Positions 8,968 to 16,983 of a DNA stretch of 64,000 nt are shown here, in pieces. A program made the position numbers and the translations under genes. Location: the NCBI RefSeq assembly GCF_918741295.1, contig NZ_CAKKNB010000001.1, positions 558,001 to 622,000 on the forward strand, given 5' to 3'. Positions within the stretch are counted from its first letter, which is position 1; each line of letters starts with the position of its first letter. The DNA is from Aquabacterium sp. CECT 9606 (GTDB lineage Bacteria > Pseudomonadota > Gammaproteobacteria > Burkholderiales > Burkholderiaceae_C). The notes below the pieces were generated by a model. The model was not told the DNA's origin. It saw nothing but the letters and a program-made list of their open reading frames with translations, and did no database searches.

Positions 8968-9935
8968 AACGCAATGCCTTGCTCGTCGGCAGTTTCGTCG
9001 TCGCGGCTTTGATCCTGATGGTCGCCGGGCTCGTGACCCTGGGCGGCGCTGACCTGTTTTCCAAGCGGCAAAAGGCCATCGTCTACTTTCAAGGCAGTGT
9101 GCGGGGCCTGTACGTCGGCGCGCCGGTGAGCTTTCGAGGCGTGAAGATTGGCGAGGTGCTGAACATCGGCATTGAGGTGGATCCCAAATCCCTGGTGACG
9201 CGCATCCCGGTGGGGCTGACCTTGGGCAGCGACACCTTGAAGATGGGCGACGAGAAAACCGGCAGCTTTCGCAACCTGCCTGAGCTGGTTCAACGTGGCC
9301 TGCGCGCCAAGCTCATCATCCAGAGCGTGGTGACAGGCCAGACCGGCATCGACCTGGACTTCAAGCCCGACACCCCGGTGGTACTGCTGGGCGATGGATC
9401 GGCCGGCGCGCCCGAGATCCCCGCCATGCGCGACAAGCTCGATGCCTTGCTGGACCAGGTTTCCGAACTGCCTCTGGCCGACCTGGTGCAGGACGTGCGC
9501 AGGACCATCAACCAGTTGGACCAGACCTTGAAGGTGACCCAGCAAGCAGTGGCCTTGTCGGGCAAGGAAATCAGTGCGGCCGCGACGCAAGCCAAGCAGA
9601 CGCTGGTGGTGGGGGCCAAGGCTTTGCAGGATGTGCAAGTGCAGGCCAAGGCCACCTTGGTGTCGGTTGAGCAGCTGTCCGAGTCATCCCGCAATGTGGT
9701 GCTGCAAACCCAGCCTGAAATCCAGCAAACCTTGCAAGCCGCGCGTGATGCGGCCCAGGCCGCACAGCAGGCCATGGGCAATTTTGCGGAGCTGAGCGCC
9801 GTGGGCTCGCCCTTGCGGTCGGATGCCGAACTGGCCGTGCGGGACTTGTCGCTGGCAGCGCGCAGCCTGCGCTCATTTGCCGACCAGCTGGAACGCCAGC
9901 CCAACACCATTTTGTTCGGGAAGAAATCACCATGA
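8964..9935 (+). CDS. mlaD: MlaD/MCE-domain lipid-binding protein
   Basis: The 323-residue product has one N-terminal membrane segment (residues 7-28), then an MCE domain with YFQGSVRGLYVGAPVSFRGVKIGEV and GLRAKLIIQSVVTGQTGIDLDF. The C-terminal half (about 160-300) is Ala/Gln-rich and heptad-like, a probable coiled coil spanning part of the periplasm. MCE proteins form hexameric rings that carry lipids. It is longer than E. coli MlaD (183) and closer to long MCE proteins paired with PqiC-type lipoproteins. Start and stop overlap both neighbours by four bases. Confidence 0.9.
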   Translation: MKRNALLVGSFVVAALILMVAGLVTLGGADLFSKRQKAIVYFQGSVRGLYVGAPVSFRGVKIGEVLNIGIEVDPKSLVTRIPVGLTLGSDTLKMGDEKTGSFRNLPELVQRGLRAKLIIQSVVTGQTGIDLDFKPDTPVVLLGDGSAGAPEIPAMRDKLDALLDQVSELPLADLVQDVRRTINQLDQTLKVTQQAVALSGKEISAAATQAKQTLVVGAKALQDVQVQAKATLVSVEQLSESSRNVVLQTQPEIQQTLQAARDAAQAAQQAMGNFAELSAVGSPLRSDAELAVRDLSLAARSLRSFADQLERQPNTILFGKKSP

Positions 9936-10552
9936 CCACTTTGCGCCGCCTTGTCGTCTCCCAGGGTTTGATCTTGTGGGCTCTGGGCCTGGGGGCGTGC
10001 AGCACCGCGCCCATGCCCACCTTGTTGTCGCTGCCCTTGCCACCAGCCCCCGCAGCCGCAGCGTCCAAGGTGCCCGCGTCCCCCGCTTCGGTGGCCTCGG
10101 CTCCCCGCTTCCTCACGCTGCGCCGCGTCAACATTCCCGAGTACCTGCAGACCGATGCCGTGCGTTACCGAAACGCCGACAGCACACTGGCCGAATGGCC
10201 CAATACCGCGTGGGCCGAGCGCCTGGAGGTGGGGCTGACCAATCAGCTGGCTCTGCTTTTGCGGCAAGCTTTGCCGAGCTGGACGGTGTGCGATTCGCAC
10301 TGCCCTTCCATGCCCACCGGGCAAGTGTTGATCGTCAACATCGCACCGCTCGACTACGTGCGCAGTGCCGGCCAATTGCGCGCGGACATCAGTTGGCGCA
10401 TCACGGGGCCCGGCAGCACACCCACCCCGGTTCACGTGGGCGGCGGCTCGTCCAGCACACCGGTGTCGCCAGACACGCCCGTGGGGCAGGCGGCCGCCAT
10501 GAGTCAGCTGCTTGATCAGGTGGCGCAAGACGTGGCCAGCACCGTGCGCTGA
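9932..10552 (+). CDS. PqiC-like ABC-transport auxiliary lipoprotein
   Basis: The 206-residue product has a lipoprotein signal with lipobox LGAC. The body contains the ABC-type transport auxiliary (PqiC/YmbA) pattern: LTLRRVNIPEYLQTDAVRYRNADSTL, EWPNTAWAERLEVGLTNQLALLLRQ. PqiC-type proteins are outer-membrane partners that receive the MCE tunnel. Its presence as the last gene of the operon, with an ATGA overlap, suggests a complete envelope-spanning lipid route without a separate MlaA or MlaC in this window. Confidence 0.85.
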   Translation: MTTLRRLVVSQGLILWALGLGACSTAPMPTLLSLPLPPAPAAAASKVPASPASVASAPRFLTLRRVNIPEYLQTDAVRYRNADSTLAEWPNTAWAERLEVGLTNQLALLLRQALPSWTVCDSHCPSMPTGQVLIVNIAPLDYVRSAGQLRADISWRITGPGSTPTPVHVGGGSSSTPVSPDTPVGQAAAMSQLLDQVAQDVASTVR

Positions 10553-10630
10553 CATTTATTTAGTGGCATGGCCCGATTGGGCACTCTGTTTGCCAACAAC
10601 AGGGTGTTACCCCCAACAAGGAGAAGTGCC

Positions 10631-10858
10631 ATGAACCCCATGCGACAGAAGTCTGTTCGCTTAGCGTGCACCGTCACCACCGCGCTTGCGCTGGTTGGCC
10701 TGGGCGCTTGCAGCGACATGTCGACCCGTGACCGCAACACCGCCGTTGGCGCAGGCGTAGGCGCTGCGGCGGGCGCCGTGCTCACTGGCGGCAGTGCTGG
10801 TGGAACCATCGGTGGAGCTGCCGTCGGCGGCGTCATCGGCAATCAAATCAAGAAATAA
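10631..10858 (+). CDS. Glycine-zipper lipoprotein (OsmB/SlyB-like)
   Basis: A 75-residue product with lipobox LGAC and a C-terminal glycine-zipper stretch (AVGAGVGAAAGAVL, GGTIGGAAVGGVIGNQ). Such small lipoproteins are usually induced by osmotic or envelope stress. The start at 10631 follows AAGGAG with good spacing. It is followed 11 bases later by a DUF3309 gene. Confidence 0.8.
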   Translation: MNPMRQKSVRLACTVTTALALVGLGACSDMSTRDRNTAVGAGVGAAAGAVLTGGSAGGTIGGAAVGGVIGNQIKK

Positions 10859-10869
10859 GGAGAGCCATC

Positions 10870-11028
10870 ATGAGCTTGGGAACCATTCTGTTGATCGTTG
10901 TGCTGTTGATGCTCGTTGGCGCCATCCCTGCTTGGGGACACAGCCGCAGCTGGGGTTACGGCCCAAGTGGCGGCCTGGGTTTGATCCTGGTCGTGCTGAT
11001 CGTGCTGATGCTGATGGGCCGACTTTGA
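10870..11028 (+). CDS. DUF3309-type small membrane protein
   Basis: A 52-residue protein with two hydrophobic segments: MSLGTILLIVVLLMLVGAIP, then a polar hinge (AWGHSRSWGYGPSGG) and GLILVVLIVLMLMGRL. This is the pattern of DUF3309 proteins, common in proteobacterial stress loci. The start is supported by AAGGAG upstream. It lies between a glycine-zipper lipoprotein and a hemerythrin gene, all on one strand. Function unknown. Confidence 0.75.
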   Translation: MSLGTILLIVVLLMLVGAIPAWGHSRSWGYGPSGGLGLILVVLIVLMLMGRL

Positions 11029-11069
11029 CCATCGTTGTCTGACATCCATCATTAACTCAAGGAAGCAAC

Positions 11070-11600
11070 ATGCCAACCACCGCCAAAAAAACCGCGGCCA
11101 AGACTCCGGCCGCCAAGACCAAAGCCAAAACCACGCCCGATGCCGTGCAACTGCTGACCGCCGACCACAAGGAAGTCAAGAAGTTGTTCAAGGACTATGA
11201 GAAGTTGGTCAAGGCTGACAGCAGCGAAGAAGAGAAGCAGGCTTTGGCCGAGCACATCTGCTTGCTGCTGACCGTGCACGCCAAGATCGAAGAAGAGATC
11301 TTCTATCCCGCCGCAGGTGAGGCCACCAAAGCCGAGGACTTGCTGAAGGAAGCGGTGGTGGAGCATGCCAGCGCCAAGGACCTGATCGCGCAGATCCAGG
11401 ACATGGAGCCCTCCGAAGACCTGTATGACGCGAAGGTGACCGTGCTGGGCGAGTACATCGACCACCACGCCACGGAGGAAGAAGAAGAGCTGTTCCCCAA
11501 GGTCAAGCGGTCCCACCTGGACCTGCACCAATTGGGCGACGCCTTGGCCGCCCGCAAGGAAGAATTGATGTCAGAGCTTGGTGCCGAAGTGGCAGCGTGA
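11070..11600 (+). CDS. Hemerythrin HHE-domain protein with Lys/Ala-rich N-terminus
   Basis: The 176-residue product begins with about 22 residues of Lys/Ala/Thr repeats (AAKTPAAKTKAK), like a DNA- or polyanion-binding tail. The remainder is a four-helix hemerythrin domain with candidate di-iron ligands in ADHKEV, LTVHAKIEEEIFYP, VEHASA and DHHATEEEEELFP. Hemerythrin-like proteins bind O2 or NO or store iron. Cytoplasmic location is expected because there is no signal. AAGGAAGC precedes the start. The pldA gene begins at or just after its stop. Confidence 0.87.
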   Translation: MPTTAKKTAAKTPAAKTKAKTTPDAVQLLTADHKEVKKLFKDYEKLVKADSSEEEKQALAEHICLLLTVHAKIEEEIFYPAAGEATKAEDLLKEAVVEHASAKDLIAQIQDMEPSEDLYDAKVTVLGEYIDHHATEEEEELFPKVKRSHLDLHQLGDALAARKEELMSELGAEVAA

Positions 11601-11611
11601 TCCAATCGCGC

Positions 11612-12697
11612 ATGCCTACCCAACACCACACCCTCCGTTCTTCCCTGTTGGCCTTTGGCGTGGGGCTTGTCGCCCCCGCCTTCGCCCAGGCCCCCCTTGA
11701 CCTGAAGGAATGCCTGGGCTTGCCGGAAGCCAGCGCCCGCCTCGCCTGCTATGACAGGCTGGCCGGGCGCGAGGCCATGGTGACCTTGCCGGCGTCACCC
11801 GCTGCGACGCCGGGCACCCCCGAGGCCGTGCCCGTCAGCCAGGCCGCCACGCCCGCCACCACCCAGCAGTCCGAGAACAGCTTCATGTCCCGCTACTGGG
11901 AGCTGGACCAGGCCGACAAGCGCGGCACCTTCAACTACACCAGCTACCGCCCCAATTTTTTCATGCCGCTGCACAGCATGGCGAGCGTGAACCGCAATCC
12001 CAGCAGCCCGACCCGCGCCCAGGCCAGCAACTTACCCCGCTATCAAAATGGCGAGGCCAAGATCCAGGTTTCTCTGCGCAGCAAGGTCTGGGAGAACGCC
12101 CTGCTGCCGGGGGCCGACCTGTGGGTGGCCTACACGCAGCAGTCGATGTGGCAACTGTGGAACCGCGACCAATCGGCGCCATTCCGCAGCACCGATTACC
12201 AGCCTGAAGTCATCTACGTGGTGCCCACGCCCGCCTCCTGGCAAAACATGCCGCTGGGCTGGAAATGGCGCATGACGCAGGCCGGCATCGTCCACCAATC
12301 CAATGGCCAGCCTGACCCGCTGTCACGCAGCTGGAACCGGGTGTACGCCCAGGTGGGCCTGGAGCGGCGCGACCTGATGTTCAATCTGCGGCTGGAGCAC
12401 CGGCTGAAGACCGACAACTCGGTGGGCGACGACAACCCCGACATCCAGGATTACCTCAAGCGCGCCGAATTGCAGATGATGTGGACGCCTGGCCGGTCCA
12501 CCGCGGCAGTGGCCTGGCGGCCCTCGTTCTCGGGCAAGGGCTCGGTGCAGTTTGACTATTCCTACCCGGTGTTCCGCGATCGGCCCGATGGATTGCGCTG
12601 GTATGCCCAGCTCTTCCAGGGCTATGGCGAAACCTTGCTGGACTACAACTTCAAACAGACCAGCTTGAGTCTGGGGTTGACCATCTTTAAATTCTGA
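11612..12697 (+). CDS. pldA: Outer-membrane phospholipase A1
   Basis: From ATG 11612 the product is 361 residues; an in-frame GTG at 11597 overlaps the hemerythrin stop and would add five. A signal peptide ends at AFAQA. The OMPLA motif is clear: GIVHQSNGQPDPLSRSWNRVY contains the catalytic His and Ser, with the Asn further along the barrel. It ends in Phe (LGLTIFKF). OMPLA hydrolyses phospholipids that reach the outer leaflet, a job related to the Mla-like operon just upstream. The 70-residue Pro/Ala-rich N-terminal extension is common in Burkholderiales homologues. Confidence 0.9.
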   Translation: MPTQHHTLRSSLLAFGVGLVAPAFAQAPLDLKECLGLPEASARLACYDRLAGREAMVTLPASPAATPGTPEAVPVSQAATPATTQQSENSFMSRYWELDQADKRGTFNYTSYRPNFFMPLHSMASVNRNPSSPTRAQASNLPRYQNGEAKIQVSLRSKVWENALLPGADLWVAYTQQSMWQLWNRDQSAPFRSTDYQPEVIYVVPTPASWQNMPLGWKWRMTQAGIVHQSNGQPDPLSRSWNRVYAQVGLERRDLMFNLRLEHRLKTDNSVGDDNPDIQDYLKRAELQMMWTPGRSTAAVAWRPSFSGKGSVQFDYSYPVFRDRPDGLRWYAQLFQGYGETLLDYNFKQTSLSLGLTIFKF

Positions 12698-12743
12698 GAA
12701 GACGTGTTAGCGTGGAGTCTTCACTCTTCAAGGGATCGATTGG

Positions 12744-13211
12744 ATGAGCACTCCCCATAGCCTGAAGAAAAACTCCGGCCAAGGCGCGGCCCCCAAGTCA
12801 GCGGATGCCGCCTCCTTGCGCCTGGTGGCCCCCATCCACATGCGCACCTCCACAGCCACTTGCTGGAAGTGCCATGCCCTGACCCAGGTGCACGCCGTGG
12901 TCGCGGCCGATGTGGTCGACCTGGGTGAATCGGGCGAGAGCCGCACCTATGTGTACGGCATCTCCAACCCACCCACCGAATTGACCGATGCGCTCTTGCT
13001 GCTCGCGCCCAACCTGCGTGTGGATGTGCCCAGCGACGATGGCGTCAGCCGTTTGACCAACCATTGCCCACATTGCGGGGCCTTGCAGTCAGATGTGTAT
13101 TTGTTCTCGGAACCAGGTGGCCCCTTCTTTGGCCGCCCGCCCGAGGGGCATCTGGGCGCGGTCATCCTGGAGCACGACGTTCAGGTGGACGACGCGTCTT
13201 ACTCGACCTAG
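12744..13211 (+). CDS. Uncharacterised cysteine-motif protein
   Basis: A 155-residue protein with CWKC (about residue 40) and CPHC (about 108), each a CxxC pair, consistent with a four-Cys zinc site. Between them is a beta-like segment (DVVDLGESGESRTYVYGI). No signal peptide and no membrane segment. I do not recognise the family. It converges with the four-domain hydrolase gene, with only three bases between their stops. Confidence 0.6.
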   Translation: MSTPHSLKKNSGQGAAPKSADAASLRLVAPIHMRTSTATCWKCHALTQVHAVVAADVVDLGESGESRTYVYGISNPPTELTDALLLLAPNLRVDVPSDDGVSRLTNHCPHCGALQSDVYLFSEPGGPFFGRPPEGHLGAVILEHDVQVDDASYST

Positions 13212-13214
13212 ACT

Positions 13215-16091
13215 TCAAAACCCCCTCAAGTCATCCACTGGCGTTTTCAGCGCACCGCCGCTGATGCGCTGAATCGCCCGGCTGACAACCTCCACATCGT
13301 TGTCAAACGTGCCATGGGCCGCCTTGGCCTGGCGGTCCGGCTTGGCCACGGTGATCTTGTCCTGGTCCACCACCACCAGCCGCTCGCCCGCCACCAAGCC
13401 CGCATTGGCCGCCGCCTGCCGCCAATTGCGCAGGGACTCGGCCGTGCTTGATGAGCCATCCCAGCCCCGGTAGTCGGGGTTGAACACGTTCTCCATGCCC
13501 AGGATGGGTGTGCGCAGGTCGGTTTCGAGCGCGTTCGACACGAGGTACAGCAGCGATTTGCGGTAAATGGCCACCACGTTGTCATCGCGCTCATTGCGGT
13601 CAGACAGCACCTGAAGGTGCAGTTTTTTCATCAGGTCGGCATGCGGCGCGTAGTGCTGGTTGGCGAACTGCACGGTGCAGGCCGGGGCCCAGAGCTGGAT
13701 GGACGAAACCTGATCGACCAAGCCGCGCTTGGCCACCAGATCCAGCATGTGGCCCAGGATGATTGAGCCGGCCGAGTGGCCCACCAGGTGGATCTCCAGG
13801 TCATCGCCCCAGGTGCTCATCAGCTTTTGCAAGGCCGTGATCAGCAGGTCGCCGCCTCGCGTGGTGTTGAAGGCCAGCTCGGCGTTCTCCTTCATCTCGC
13901 TCCACACGGGCTTGACCAAGGGGCGGCCGATGGATTTTTCGATCAGCAGGTCGGTGCGGTCGGTGATCCATTCACCCACGCCAGCAGCCATCGGCGCTTG
14001 CTGACGGTGGGCTTCCTGGATGATGTTGCCGATGCTTTCCACCAGGCCGGTCTTCCAGGCCAGGAACAGCGGGTAGCAGCCATTGCCCACGAAAAAGCGG
14101 CCGAGGGCGCGGGCGCGCTTGATGGCATCGGCCTCGCTGTTGAGGCCGCCATGCGCGTAGATCACCAGGCGCTTGGTCTTGCCGGGCTGGCTGCGGAACC
14201 AGGTGTCGGGCAGCACCGAGGCCTGGTGCAACAAAGTGCGGCTGACCTCGTCTTCGGTCAGGTAGCGGCGCACGCGGCCGTCGTTGCCCATCACGATGCT
14301 GTGCTGGTAGGCGCGGCGCTCGTCCCACCAATTGGCCGGGTCGGCGCTGGCGGTGCGGGTCTGGCTGGCGGCGGCCGTGGTCATGCCCCCCACCATCACG
14401 CCCGACACGCCCAGGGCCACCACCCAGGCGTCCATGCCGTTGGCCAGCCAGTCGGCATAGGTGAGCACGGCAAAGCCGCCCGCGCCCCAGGTGGGTCCCC
14501 AAGAGTTCTGCAGCACGAAGCCCTGCTCGTTGAAGCCGACCAGCGCGTAGGCGTGCCCATCGACTTCAGAAGGGTGGCCGTCGTAGGGGATCACGGGCAG
14601 GCTGGCATGGCCGGTGGGTGCACGGGCCTTGTTGGTGATCTGGTTCCAGCCTTCGTGCGTGGTGCTGGACACGAAGATGGCGCCCACTTCGCGGATCGCG
14701 GCCTGCAGGTCGGTGATGCACTTGACCTCGATGCGGTAGTAGACGCCCAGGGTGTTCTGCGCGGCGCGTTGGGCGTAGCCGTACTTGGGTTGGACGGGAT
14801 CGTGGTCGCGGTGGGGCCAGTCGGTGTCCAGGCAAACGCCGTTGTGGAACCAGCCCTTGATGGCACCCCGGCAACTGGAGCCTTCGTAGTTCTCGCCTTC
14901 GTACTCGTCGTAGCGGCGGGCGAAGCTGTAGAGCATGGCCGCGCTCACGGACTCCAGCACTTTGGGCATTTGCTGCTTGCGCCAGCGCAGGTAGTTGACC
15001 GTGCACGCCAGGCCAAAGCCAGTGCACGCGCCTTCCTGGCCCTGGTCGAGGATCAGGCCGGCCTTGGTGTAAGTGGACAAGAAGCGCTTGATGTCGCTGG
15101 AGTCGGGGAACTCGCCGGGCAGGCTCACGGGCGGCGGCATGTAGAAGCGGTCGCGCAGGTCGGCCGGGTCTTTGGCGACGGTGAGGGGGCGGTTTTTCTT
15201 GAGGGGGGCAGCGGCGCGTTTGCGGGCGGCGGTGCTGACGCCCACCTTGGGCTCGGGGATGGGCCACACCTGCTTGGCCAGGTCGAACACGTTCTTGAAG
15301 CGGTCCAGGCCGTGGGAGCCGCCGTTGACCATCTTTCGGGCGGCCAGGTACTTGCCTTCGGCCAGGGCGGCGCGCATGGCGTCGGCGCGGTGGGCCAGGA
15401 AGGTGGCCAGCAGCATGGCGGCCACTTCGGGGGCATTGGCCAGGTCAGGGTTGCTGGTCAGGTCGATGCCAAGCTCGGTGCCGTACTGGGTGTAGTTGGC
15501 ACGGCCGGTCAGCTGGATGAAACCGCGCCCCTTGAACTTGGCGCCATCGCCGGGTTGGGTGTTGCCCAGGGCCTTGCGCCCGTCGTAGGCGCTGAAGGGT
15601 GCCATGCCGGGCTTGGTGTTGAACTGCGAGGGGAACTCGGAGATGGGCAGGAAGCCTTCGCTTTCAGCGCGGATGGTGCCCAGGGCTGCGCAGATCATGC
15701 TGCGGTCGTTCAGGCCCATGGCCTGCAGGGCGGCGGCCACATAGGGCAGGTAGCGCGCGATGTTGGAGGGTTTGGTGGCGGGGAACAGGCGCCGCACGGC
15801 GTCGTTGTCCAGGGCGATGGCCAAGGGGGGCAAGGTGACCAGGCCCAGCAAGGACTGGCAGCGCGGGCCGACCACGCCATCGGCGATCAGGCCGGTGCCC
15901 GATTGCCAGCGGCGCACGGCGGCTTCCAGGTCGGCGTCGAAGTCCTGGCCGGAGGCCAGCTTGCTGTAGTCGGCGCCGTCGGGGCCCAGCTCTTTGGCCA
16001 ATTGTTGACGCAGGCGTTTGACGTCTGTGCCTTGACTGCCCCTGACCAATAAACTGCCCATGATCCTGCCCTTGTGAGTGGAGTGACTCAT
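13215..16091 (-). CDS. Four-domain protein: PG-binding, GH19-type glycan hydrolase, papain-type peptidase, alpha/beta hydrolase
   Basis: The 958-residue protein reads as four catalytic or binding modules. Residues 11-83: peptidoglycan-binding domain (LRQQLAKELG, WQSGTGLIADGVVGP). Residues 88-275: GH19 chitinase/lysozyme-like domain, with candidate Glu143 in IRAESEGF and KGRGFIQLTGRANYTQYG (187-204). Residues 310-560: C1 peptidase with Gln350, Cys356 (DQGQEGACTGFG), His513 (VDGHAYALVGF) and Asn529 (LQNSWGPTWG); the Gln-Cys spacing equals papain's. Residues 640-860: alpha/beta hydrolase with HGGLNSEAD and GHSAGS (Ser773). There is no signal peptide. The ATG at 16061 has a better Shine-Dalgarno (AAGGG) than 16091. 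Domain calls are from motifs; the cell-wall or effector role is inference. Confidence 0.85.
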   Translation of the reverse strand: MSHSTHKGRIMGSLLVRGSQGTDVKRLRQQLAKELGPDGADYSKLASGQDFDADLEAAVRRWQSGTGLIADGVVGPRCQSLLGLVTLPPLAIALDNDAVRRLFPATKPSNIARYLPYVAAALQAMGLNDRSMICAALGTIRAESEGFLPISEFPSQFNTKPGMAPFSAYDGRKALGNTQPGDGAKFKGRGFIQLTGRANYTQYGTELGIDLTSNPDLANAPEVAAMLLATFLAHRADAMRAALAEGKYLAARKMVNGGSHGLDRFKNVFDLAKQVWPIPEPKVGVSTAARKRAAAPLKKNRPLTVAKDPADLRDRFYMPPPVSLPGEFPDSSDIKRFLSTYTKAGLILDQGQEGACTGFGLACTVNYLRWRKQQMPKVLESVSAAMLYSFARRYDEYEGENYEGSSCRGAIKGWFHNGVCLDTDWPHRDHDPVQPKYGYAQRAAQNTLGVYYRIEVKCITDLQAAIREVGAIFVSSTTHEGWNQITNKARAPTGHASLPVIPYDGHPSEVDGHAYALVGFNEQGFVLQNSWGPTWGAGGFAVLTYADWLANGMDAWVVALGVSGVMVGGMTTAAASQTRTASADPANWWDERRAYQHSIVMGNDGRVRRYLTEDEVSRTLLHQASVLPDTWFRSQPGKTKRLVIYAHGGLNSEADAIKRARALGRFFVGNGCYPLFLAWKTGLVESIGNIIQEAHRQQAPMAAGVGEWITDRTDLLIEKSIGRPLVKPVWSEMKENAELAFNTTRGGDLLITALQKLMSTWGDDLEIHLVGHSAGSIILGHMLDLVAKRGLVDQVSSIQLWAPACTVQFANQHYAPHADLMKKLHLQVLSDRNERDDNVVAIYRKSLLYLVSNALETDLRTPILGMENVFNPDYRGWDGSSSTAESLRNWRQAAANAGLVAGERLVVVDQDKITVAKPDRQAKAAHGTFDNDVEVVSRAIQRISGGALKTPVDDLRGF

Positions 16092-16751
16092 TTTTCAACA
16101 GGGAGGGTGGGGGTGCCATCCCTAGGGTGTGGTTGCAAGCTAGGGGGTTTGGTGCTTGTTGGGGTGCTTTGTCGGACAGCGCGGCGTGGGGGATTCGGCG
16201 GAGGCGGGCAGGGCTCCTATGGTGGCGGTCCACCGCGTAGCGGCGGACTGCGCTCGGTGCTCGGCCACGGCGGGCGGCTGCGGAACTCGCTGGCCTGCGG
16301 CCAGCTCAGACAGTCCTCGCCGACCCCTCGCTGCGCGAGGGGCAACCCGCCGCGGCCTGCGCTCCTCGACGCCCCCGAAGTCGCCCCGCCCACCTCTGCC
16401 TCATCCCTGATCGCCCAGCTGGTGGCGTAGCACGAAATGCAGCCGTGGCGTGCCACCAGCGGGGCGAACAAAGGGCTGGGTCGGTCTCCGGCGGGGCGAC
16501 TGGCTTGGTGCTGAGAAGCGGAGTGCCGAGGTGGGCACGCGACAGCGTGCATCGTCATCTGACTGGCCGTGGTTGTTTGAGTGCAGCGGCCAAAGGCCGC
16601 GAAACGAGTTCCACGGCCCCACCTCGGCATGAGCATCGCAAGGCAGTCCCGCTACCAGCGGGGCCACCAAGCTGAAGCCCTGCCGGAGACCGCACCAGCC
16701 CGCGCCCCGCGCTACCAGATAAAGCGATCAACCCTCAGCGGACAAAGCCAC
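16092..16751. repeat. Non-coding block with several inverted repeats
   Basis: This 660-bp stretch has no convincing gene. It contains repeated stem-loops: GCTGGCC-TGC-GGCCAGC (16289-16305), CCCCTCG-CTGCG-CGAGGGG (16324-16342), GCTGGTGGC with its complement 25 bases later, and GGCCGTGG/CCACGGCC (16565-16572, 16611-16618) enclosing GCGGCC-AAA-GGCCGC (16586-16600). The segment near 16280-16315 resembles the reverse complement of 16570-16612 (GGAACTCG versus CGAGTTCC; CAGCTCAGACA versus TGTTTGAGTGCAG). It therefore looks like an inverted pair of related repeat units, as in intergenic repeat elements of Comamonadaceae. No transposase or target-site duplication is seen. Confidence 0.6.
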
Positions 16752-16967
16752 TCAGAAAGAGTCGTCGAGGATGAGCAGCGCCTCATCGCGCCAATAGGCG
16801 GCGGCCGCAAAGAAGCCTTCCCACACGCAGCCGTTGCAGCCACGCCCACAACAACTGGTGGGTTCGGGCGGAGGCGGGCGCAACTCAACACCACGTGCCT
16901 GGGCCTGCGCTTGCAGGGCCGCAAACATGCGCTGGGCCGAAGCCAGGTCAGTGAGCGGAAAGTCCAT
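16752..16967 (-). CDS. Oxidoreductase-like domain small protein
   Basis: A 71-residue protein with the pattern PPPEPTSCCGRGCNGCVWEG, followed by YWRDEALLIL. This matches the oxidoreductase-like N-terminal domain (Pfam Oxidored-like), a short four-Cys module of unknown function. The ATG at 16967 is preferred over a TTG at 16974-16976. It begins 16 bases after the methyltransferase stop and is probably in the same transcript. Confidence 0.75.
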   Translation of the reverse strand: MDFPLTDLASAQRMFAALQAQAQARGVELRPPPPEPTSCCGRGCNGCVWEGFFAAAAYWRDEALLILDDSF

Positions 16968-16983
16968 GAACGTCAACGTCGAT

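Noticed and set aside
13776..16052. 758-codon plus-strand frame opposite the four-domain protein
   Set aside because: The minus-strand product has four sets of conserved motifs; the plus frame has none.
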